The position numbers were made by a program, and so were the translations under genes. The notes under the pieces are model-generated. The model was given only the letters and a program-made list of their open reading frames with translations. It was not told the DNA's origin and did not search any database. Shown here in pieces: positions 23,881-28,799 of a DNA stretch of 28,799 nt. Source of the DNA: JAUZPB01 sp050262615 (GTDB lineage: Bacteria > Bacteroidota > Ignavibacteria > Ignavibacteriales > SURF-24); assembly GCA_050262615.1 (NCBI GenBank), contig JBLNEL010000171.1:1-28799 (forward strand), read 5' to 3'. The stretch's first letter is position 1; every line of letters begins with the position of its first letter.

Positions 23881-24618
23881 ATGTCAGGTCATTCAAAATG
23901 GGCAACCATTAGAAGAAAAAAAGGGGCATTGGATGCAAAAAGGGGAAAACTTTTCACAAAGTTAATTAAAGAATTAACTATTGCTGCACGCGATGGCGGC
24001 GGCGACCCTTCAGGAAACCCGCGCCTGAGATTAGCAATTGATAATGCAAAATCTGCTAACATGCCAGCTGACAATATTGACAGAGCGATCAAAAAGGCAA
24101 CCGGTGAGCTTGAAGGCGCTTCTTATGTTGAAGTAACCTACGAAGGTTATGCACCTGCAGGAATTGCTGTTATGGTAGAAGCTGTAACAGATAATAAAAA
24201 CAGAACTGTTGCCGAAGTACGCCACCTCTTCAGTAAATACGGCGGAAATATGGGTGAATCAGGATCTGTTGCCTGGATGTTCGACCGCAAAGGCGTTATC
24301 ACTATACCTAAACAGGACAAGTCGGAAGATGATATTATGGAGATCATTCTTGACGCCGGAGCTGATGACCTGCAGACTGAGGATGAATACTACTCAATTC
24401 AAACCTCAATTGAAAGCTTCGAACCTGTCAGAAAGGCATTGATCGACAAAGGCTTAAAAGTTGAAAATGCTTCAATTCAGTGGGTTGCTAAAAATATGGT
24501 GTCAATTACAGGCGAAGACGTCGAAAAAGTAATGAAACTTATTGAAATGCTTGAAGACAATGATGACGTTCAGAACGTTTATTCAAATGCAGATATCGAC
24601 GAAAGTGCACTGGCCTGA
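23881..24618 (+). CDS. yebC: YebC/PmpR (TACO1-like) family protein
   Basis: A 245-residue cytoplasmic protein of the widely conserved YebC family. Members have been described as DNA-binding regulators and, for TACO1-like proteins, as factors acting in translation, so the exact role here is open. The start MSGHSKWATIRRKKGALDAKRGKLFTKL is split over residues 1-28 and is nearly invariant (key blocks GHSKW and KRGK). RLAIDNAKSANMPADNIDRAIKK contributes the NMP-x-DN-I-xRAI block, and YEGYAPAGIAVMVE with NRT-x-A-E-VRH and GGNMGESGSVAWMF complete the signature. Acidic residues dominate the C-terminal domain. An aggag is eight bases upstream of the ATG. It is commonly found directly before ruvC in many bacteria, as here; a terminator-like hairpin separates the two. 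Confidence 0.95.
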   Translation: MSGHSKWATIRRKKGALDAKRGKLFTKLIKELTIAARDGGGDPSGNPRLRLAIDNAKSANMPADNIDRAIKKATGELEGASYVEVTYEGYAPAGIAVMVEAVTDNKNRTVAEVRHLFSKYGGNMGESGSVAWMFDRKGVITIPKQDKSEDDIMEIILDAGADDLQTEDEYYSIQTSIESFEPVRKALIDKGLKVENASIQWVAKNMVSITGEDVEKVMKLIEMLEDNDDVQNVYSNADIDESALA

Positions 24619-24670
24619 GTTTTACTGGCATAGATTTAATTTGCTGGTCTCATATTAAGAAAAATATTTA

Positions 24671-24719
24671 GAACCAGAGAATTCTGAAAAATAAACAACC
24701 GATTCTCTGGTTCTGTTTT
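24671..24719 (+). terminator. Hairpin terminator between yebC and ruvC
   Basis: A perfect 12-base-pair stem (gaaccagagaat at 24671-24682 with attctctggttc at 24702-24713), a 19-base loop and tgtttt after it. It starts 53 bases after the yebC stop and ends 13 bases before the ruvC ATG, so it may act as a partial terminator. Confidence 0.7.
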
Positions 24720-24731
24720 AGTGATGTAAAA

Positions 24732-25268
24732 ATGATTATTCTTGGAGTTGATCCCGGAACCATCGTAGCAGGTTACGGAATCATTAAACAACATAAAAAT
24801 ACCCTTTCCTATGTAGCTCAGGGTGCAATTAAGCTTCCTTCATGTAAATCTCTTCCTCTAAAGCTTGAAATCATTTATAATGAATTGGATAAGTATATTA
24901 AGCTTTACAGACCGGATGAATTTGCAATTGAAACTGCATTCTATGGGAAAAACGTGCAATCTGCTCTTAAAATAGGCTATGCAAGAGGTGTAGCAATGCT
25001 GGCTGCTGTACATAACGGCCTGCCGGTAACTGAGTATTCGCCCAGAGAGGTAAAGAAATCTGTAGTAGGCAATGGCGCTGCATCGAAAAAGCAGGTTCAG
25101 TATATGGTAACTCACCTCCTGGATATAAAAGCTGAAAAAATGCTTTTTGATGAAAGCGACGCTTTGGCTGTTGCCATTTGCCATGCTATCAGGATCAAAG
25201 CACCCTTCCCTAAGACCAGAAGCTGGAAGGCTTTTATTGAGGCCAACCCTGAGAGGGTAATACAATAA
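24732..25268 (+). CDS. ruvC: Holliday junction resolvase RuvC
   Basis: RuvC is the dimeric nuclease that cuts Holliday junctions symmetrically after branch migration by RuvAB. The 178-residue length is normal. The four acidic metal ligands of the RNase-H-like fold can be placed: D7 in ILGVDPGT, E67 in FAIETAFYGKN, and D140 and D143 in FDESDALAVAICHA. The SPREVKKSVVGNGAASKKQV stretch, which contacts DNA, is also conserved. The start is an ATG directly before IILGVDPG. It lies just downstream of yebC and 63 bases upstream of ruvA, a common gene order; ruvB is not in this window. Confidence 0.97.
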   Translation: MIILGVDPGTIVAGYGIIKQHKNTLSYVAQGAIKLPSCKSLPLKLEIIYNELDKYIKLYRPDEFAIETAFYGKNVQSALKIGYARGVAMLAAVHNGLPVTEYSPREVKKSVVGNGAASKKQVQYMVTHLLDIKAEKMLFDESDALAVAICHAIRIKAPFPKTRSWKAFIEANPERVIQ

Positions 25269-25331
25269 ACCAAATAATGTAAGAAATACTTATTGAGCAA
25301 AGAATTAAAACAATAATTTCAGAGCTGTAAA

Positions 25332-25919
25332 ATGATTGGACATTTAACTGGTAAAATAGTTTCTAAAAAACCCACACAGATCATGCTTGATGTTAATGGC
25401 GTTGGTTACATTGTAAATATTTCCATTAACACTTTTGAAAAAATGCCTGATGCCGGAGAAATTGCTTCAATTCATACTTATCTTGCAGTAAGAGAGGATT
25501 CCCTTACCTTGTTCGGCTTTTCCTCTGAACCGGAAAAACATATGTTTGAACTTCTCATCTCAGTAAACGGCATTGGACCAAAATTAGCACAGAGCGTACT
25601 TTCCGGTATTCAAATCGACGAACTTATTAATTCATTAAAAACCGGCAACCTTCTGAGATTGATAGCTATTCCGGGTATAGGAAGAAAAACTGCAGAAAGA
25701 ATGCTGCTTGACTTAAGGGATAAGGTTGAAAATATTACATCAGAAGAATTTGACAGCGCGGTTCCTTTTAAGATAAAAGATGATGCCGTTGCAGCTTTAA
25801 CTACTTTGGGCTATAACCAGAAAATGGCAGAAAAAGTAATCAGGGATATTCTTCTTACCACACCGGCAATTAAGCTTGAGGATTTAATCCGTCAGGCCCT
25901 TACTTACTTAAATAAATAG
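25332..25919 (+). CDS. ruvA: Holliday junction branch migration protein RuvA
   Basis: RuvA tetramers bind the four-way junction and position the RuvB helicase. The 195-residue product has the N-terminal OB-fold (MIGHLTGKIVSKKPTQIMLDVNGVGY), two helix-hairpin-helix motifs (VNGIGPKLAQSVLSG near residue 78 and IPGIGRKTAERMLLDL near residue 113), and a C-terminal domain III that contacts RuvB (DDAVAALTTLGY). It follows ruvC by 63 bases and precedes an alpha/beta hydrolase gene by 26 bases, suggesting co-transcription. Confidence 0.97.
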   Translation: MIGHLTGKIVSKKPTQIMLDVNGVGYIVNISINTFEKMPDAGEIASIHTYLAVREDSLTLFGFSSEPEKHMFELLISVNGIGPKLAQSVLSGIQIDELINSLKTGNLLRLIAIPGIGRKTAERMLLDLRDKVENITSEEFDSAVPFKIKDDAVAALTTLGYNQKMAEKVIRDILLTTPAIKLEDLIRQALTYLNK

Positions 25920-25945
25920 AGACTGTATATAACAGGATTTGCCTT

Positions 25946-26848
25946 ATGATGATGAAATTCTTTAAGATAGCACTTGGAGTTTTTATCGCGATTTTTATTG
26001 CCTCTGCAGTTGCTTTTTACTATGTTATTGAACATGTAGCCCCTTATTCACCTATCAAACCATCACGCGTAAAACATACAGCTTCGCTGGATACATCTAA
26101 AGCTGAAGAATTCAATATTATTGTAGAAGATTCAATTACACTAAAGGGACTTTTCATACATGCCTTGACTGATAAGCCCTATGGTACTGTAATCATACTG
26201 CACGGAATTGCAAGTTCAAGAGAATCGCAGCTTGATATGGCTGAAAATCTTTCTGTTCAGGGATTTAATTCAATAGTCTTCGACTTAAGAGCCCAGGGAG
26301 AAAGCGGGGGCACATACTGCACCTTCGGTTATTATGAAAAGTTCGATGTATCCAGATATATTGACGAATCTTTAAAACGATATAAAAATTCTGCACCTTT
26401 TGCTGTCATGGGACACTCTCTCGGCGGTGCTATTGCAATTCAGGCAATGGCAAAGGACAAAAGGATAAAATGCGGCGTTGTATCCAGTACGTTTACATCC
26501 TTAAAAGAAATTACTTTTGATTATATGAAAAGACTTACCGGAATCCCTTTCAGATTTGTATCTGATATATCACTTAAAAACTCTGAGAAAATTGCCAGAT
26601 TTCCGGTCGATGTTGTTTCGCCTGAAGAATATGCAAAGAAAGTCTGTCAGCCGGTATTACTCATACACGGAACAAATGACGAAAGGATCTCAATTAACTA
26701 CGGCAAAAGAATTTTTAAGAATCTAAAGTCACCTGATAAGCAGTGGTATCCTGTAAAAGGCGCAAATCACAATAATCTTTGGGAAATTGGCGGAAAGGAA
26801 TATCAAAGACGAATTGCAGGTTTCCTGAAAACTTATTTGAAAGATTAA
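25946..26848 (+). CDS. Membrane-anchored alpha/beta hydrolase
   Basis: A 300-residue serine hydrolase with a single N-terminal transmembrane anchor or uncleaved signal (about residues 6-28, IALGVFIAIFIASAVAFYYV). The catalytic triad is visible: Ser in GHSLGG, Asp in HGTNDERIS, and His in GANHNNLW. The oxyanion strand is ILHGIASSRE, and FDLRAQGESGG is the common post-strand loop. The layout resembles the S33/YqkD-like group of cell-envelope esterases; the substrate is unknown. It is distinct from the two hydrolases at 15928-18732, lacking their GSGPQNRDE loop and beta domain. The gene is 26 bases after ruvA, so it probably rides on the ruvCA transcript although the functions look unrelated. 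It converges on hutH. Confidence 0.88.
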   Translation: MMMKFFKIALGVFIAIFIASAVAFYYVIEHVAPYSPIKPSRVKHTASLDTSKAEEFNIIVEDSITLKGLFIHALTDKPYGTVIILHGIASSRESQLDMAENLSVQGFNSIVFDLRAQGESGGTYCTFGYYEKFDVSRYIDESLKRYKNSAPFAVMGHSLGGAIAIQAMAKDKRIKCGVVSSTFTSLKEITFDYMKRLTGIPFRFVSDISLKNSEKIARFPVDVVSPEEYAKKVCQPVLLIHGTNDERISINYGKRIFKNLKSPDKQWYPVKGANHNNLWEIGGKEYQRRIAGFLKTYLKD

Positions 26849-26883
26849 CCGGAAAAGTTGACTCTATCTGTGGGCAATTAACC

Positions 26884-26923
26884 ATTAAAAAAAAGTCATA
26901 GAGTTTTTTTTACTCTATGACTT
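26884..26923 (-). terminator. Terminator of hutH
   Basis: A 12-base-pair stem (aagtcatagagt at 26893-26904 with actctatgactt at 26912-26923) and a 7-base loop. The A-run to its left is a T-run on the minus strand. It lies 29 bases beyond the hutH stop codon, between convergent genes; the plus-strand side has no T-run. Confidence 0.85.
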
Positions 26924-26951
26924 ACAATAAAAGATCAAAATTAAAAAGCTA

Positions 26952-28517
26952 TTAATTCAGTTTTATCTTTTCTTCTATTCTGTTCAGCAATGAATCGCTT
27001 TTAACTAAACATAATACCTTCTGAACATCATCATAAATTACACGGTCTTTATCCAATGGCGGAACTACTTCCCTTATATGATCATAAGCTATCTGTGTGC
27101 CCTTCCCGCATTTAAGCGGCTTGTGGAATTCCAGCGCCTGAGCTGCTGTCATCAGTTCAATAGCAAGAACTGACTGCAGGTTCTGCATTACCCTGTAGCA
27201 TTTCTGTGAAGCAATTGACCCCATTGAATTATGATCTTCCTGATTTGCACTTGTTGGAATTGAATCTACGCTGGCCGGATGAGCCAGAACTTTATTTTCA
27301 GAGACTAAACTTGCAGCTGTATACTGAGCAATCATTAGTCCGCTGTTTAAACCTCCTTTATATGCTAAGAACCTGGGCAGACCGCTTAAGGCTCCGTTAA
27401 CCATTCTTTCAATTCTTCTTTCAGAGACGTTCGCCAGCTCCGATAATGCTATTGCCATAAAATCCATTGCAAGCGCCATCGGCTGTCCATGAAAATTACC
27501 CCCCTCAATGTGTTCCTGTGTTTCCGGGAATATTATCGGGTTATCATTGGCAGAATTAATTTCTATTTCAACCCTCGAACAGACATAATTGATGGCATCC
27601 CTGGAGGCTCCGTGTATCTGAGGTATGCATCTTAATGAGTAAGCATCCTGCACTCTTAAGTCACCGGTTATATGAGAGCGGCGGATTTCGCTGTCTTTGA
27701 TCATTGCTATCATATTTTCGGCTGTCTCGATCTGTCCGGGATATGGCCTGAGGTTATGAAGCTTTGGGTCATATGCCTTGTCAGTAGCCCTTAAGGCTTC
27801 ATGTGTAAGCGCAGCGCTGATATCAGCAGTCTTATTTAACTTTTTTGCCTGAACGCAGACATAGGCGGCAAAGGACGTCATCATCTGTGTCCCATTTATA
27901 AGCGCCAGACCTTCCTTTGCACCCAGAATAACCGGTTGAAGACCGCACTTTCTTAAGCCTTCTGCAGCCGGCAAAATTTCAGTTAAAGCTGCATTTTCAG
28001 CATTTATATCCTGAATTAACTGAACCCTACCGCGCCCTATCATTGCAAGTACAAGATGCGACAACTGCACAAGGTCACCGCTTGAGCCTACAGAACCCTG
28101 AGAAGGAACAACAGGGATAATGTTATTATTTATCATATCTGTTAAAAGCCGCAGCGTCGAAAGTCTTATTCCTGAGTAGCCCTTTGCAAGCGCATTTACT
28201 CTTAAGAGCATCATTATTTTTACAATAAAAGGCGGCAGGTTATCGCCTGTTCCTACTGAATGGCTTAATATCAGATTCTCCTGAAGTTCAAGAAGATCTT
28301 CCTTTGAGATCTTTACATTCGAAAACTCACCGAATCCGGTAGTTACACCGTAAATAACCTCATCGTTCTGTATCCAGTTATCGACAAGGCTGCGCGCTCT
28401 TTCAACCTTATTCTCCGCTTCAGGAGTTAAAACAACAAAAGGATTTTCTTTTAAGAAGAAATCAATTTTTTCTAGGCTAAGTGAATTGCCGTCAAGTTCC
28501 AGTTTGGGCCTGTCCAT
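26952..28517 (-). CDS. hutH: Histidine ammonia-lyase (MIO-type aromatic amino acid lyase)
   Basis: HutH removes ammonia from histidine to give urocanate, the first step of histidine degradation. The 521-residue length is typical. Family landmarks are YGVTTGFGEF near residue 60, RVQDAYSLRCIPQIHGA, EINSANDNPI, GGNFHGQPMA and TSANQEDHNSMG. Substrate-specificity residues in LSHSVGTG (Ser-His) favour histidine over phenylalanine or tyrosine. The autocatalytic MIO cofactor normally forms from Ala-Ser-Gly. Here the triad is Ser-Ser-Gly (GSVGSSGDL, S145-S146-G147, codons at 28077-28085), and the next residues are LVQL where most enzymes have LAPL. The central Ser and Gly are retained, so the cofactor may still form. 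No other hut genes are visible. The start overlaps the end of hflX by 26 bases. Confidence 0.9.
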   Translation of the reverse strand: MDRPKLELDGNSLSLEKIDFFLKENPFVVLTPEAENKVERARSLVDNWIQNDEVIYGVTTGFGEFSNVKISKEDLLELQENLILSHSVGTGDNLPPFIVKIMMLLRVNALAKGYSGIRLSTLRLLTDMINNNIIPVVPSQGSVGSSGDLVQLSHLVLAMIGRGRVQLIQDINAENAALTEILPAAEGLRKCGLQPVILGAKEGLALINGTQMMTSFAAYVCVQAKKLNKTADISAALTHEALRATDKAYDPKLHNLRPYPGQIETAENMIAMIKDSEIRRSHITGDLRVQDAYSLRCIPQIHGASRDAINYVCSRVEIEINSANDNPIIFPETQEHIEGGNFHGQPMALAMDFMAIALSELANVSERRIERMVNGALSGLPRFLAYKGGLNSGLMIAQYTAASLVSENKVLAHPASVDSIPTSANQEDHNSMGSIASQKCYRVMQNLQSVLAIELMTAAQALEFHKPLKCGKGTQIAYDHIREVVPPLDKDRVIYDDVQKVLCLVKSDSLLNRIEEKIKLN

Positions 28518-28799
28518 AGATCATTCTCTTTATTTTGTTTGAGGAAGCGTTGTTGGCTCTGTATTTAACAAGTATCTTATCTTCATCATAGACCGTATTG
28601 ATCACCTCGGCTAAAGAATAAATCCTTGAGACAATCTCGCTGTCGTTAATATCCAGCTCTACGGTTTCCTCCTTAAATGACTCACTGATACAGGATGAAA
28701 TCATATCCTTTAGTCTGCCGATATTTATCCCTCTTTCAGCAGAAATGAATATACTATTCTCATATCGCCTTGAAACCGCATCAATTATACCTCTGTCTT
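28492..28799 (-). CDS. hflX: GTPase HflX, C-terminal part (truncated by window end)
   Basis: The minus-strand frame is open from the right edge and reads DRGIIDAVSRRYENSIF, then ISAERGINIGRLKDMI, to a TGA at 28492-28494: about 101 residues. The ISAERGIN stretch matches the last guanine-nucleotide motif (SAxxGxG-like) of HflX, and the tail INTVYDEDKILVKYRANNASSNK fits its C-terminal domain. HflX is a ribosome-associated GTPase that rescues or splits stalled ribosomes under stress. The 5' part lies outside the window. An internal ATG at 28704 is not a gene start. The stop lies within the beginning of hutH (26-base overlap), implying coupled translation. Confidence 0.85.
   Translation of the reverse strand, partial: DRGIIDAVSRRYENSIFISAERGINIGRLKDMISSCISESFKEETVELDINDSEIVSRIYSLAEVINTVYDEDKILVKYRANNASSNKIKRMIYGQAQTGT

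Noticed and set aside
24858..25265. 135-codon minus-strand ORF
   Set aside because: It lies wholly antisense to ruvC, whose four catalytic residues are all identified; no family resemblance on the minus strand.
28492..28704. 70-residue stand-alone minus-strand gene
   Set aside because: The frame stays open to the window edge with HflX-like sequence upstream of this ATG, so it is the 3' part of hflX.

Overview
The window looks like a chromosomal segment of an AT-rich, Gram-negative bacterium of the Bacteroidota/Chlorobi side, most probably class Ignavibacteria. The best evidence is the end of the secreted M6-type protease at 19006-21141. It has a type IX secretion (Por) sorting domain of the 'NNYPNPFNPST ... 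DMLGRKV ... SGTYIYRI ... KKMMLVK' kind, which is very common in that class. Several outer-membrane or exported proteins, Shine-Dalgarno sequences before most genes and low GC fit this. The assignment is by pattern recognition, not by a database search.

Layout. 1-759 is largely non-coding. 760-4438 (+) holds a sugar-1-phosphate nucleotidyltransferase, then metK and ahcY, two steps of the S-adenosylmethionine cycle, with a compound repeat just before metK. 4575-12961 (-) holds a radical SAM enzyme of the AmmeMemoRadiSam type (amrS), a Lon-family ATP-dependent protease, a methyl-accepting chemotaxis protein, an outer-membrane beta-barrel protein and an M64 metallopeptidase. 13135-18732 (+) is an accessory-looking island: two YceI-family proteins (one without, one with a signal peptide), a nitroreductase, a MarR regulator, and two related alpha/beta hydrolases of which the first has lost its nucleophilic serine. 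18874-21141 holds a tiny signal-peptide-like ORF and the T9SS-sorted protease.

21510-22025 is the RNase P RNA gene (rnpB), with extra hairpins. It is followed by a DNA repair and housekeeping run (recJ, yebC, ruvC, ruvA) and a membrane-anchored alpha/beta hydrolase. On the minus strand at the right edge are hutH (histidine ammonia-lyase, with an unusual Ser-Ser-Gly cofactor triad) and the 3' end of hflX, which overlaps hutH.

Most of the window is ordinary housekeeping sequence, and I do not see a clearly new multi-gene system. The best leads are the probable pseudoenzyme next to its intact paralogue, the metK-proximal compound repeat, the enlarged rnpB, the palindromic operator-like sites before the first yceI gene, the HutH triad variant, and two small tandem repeats.
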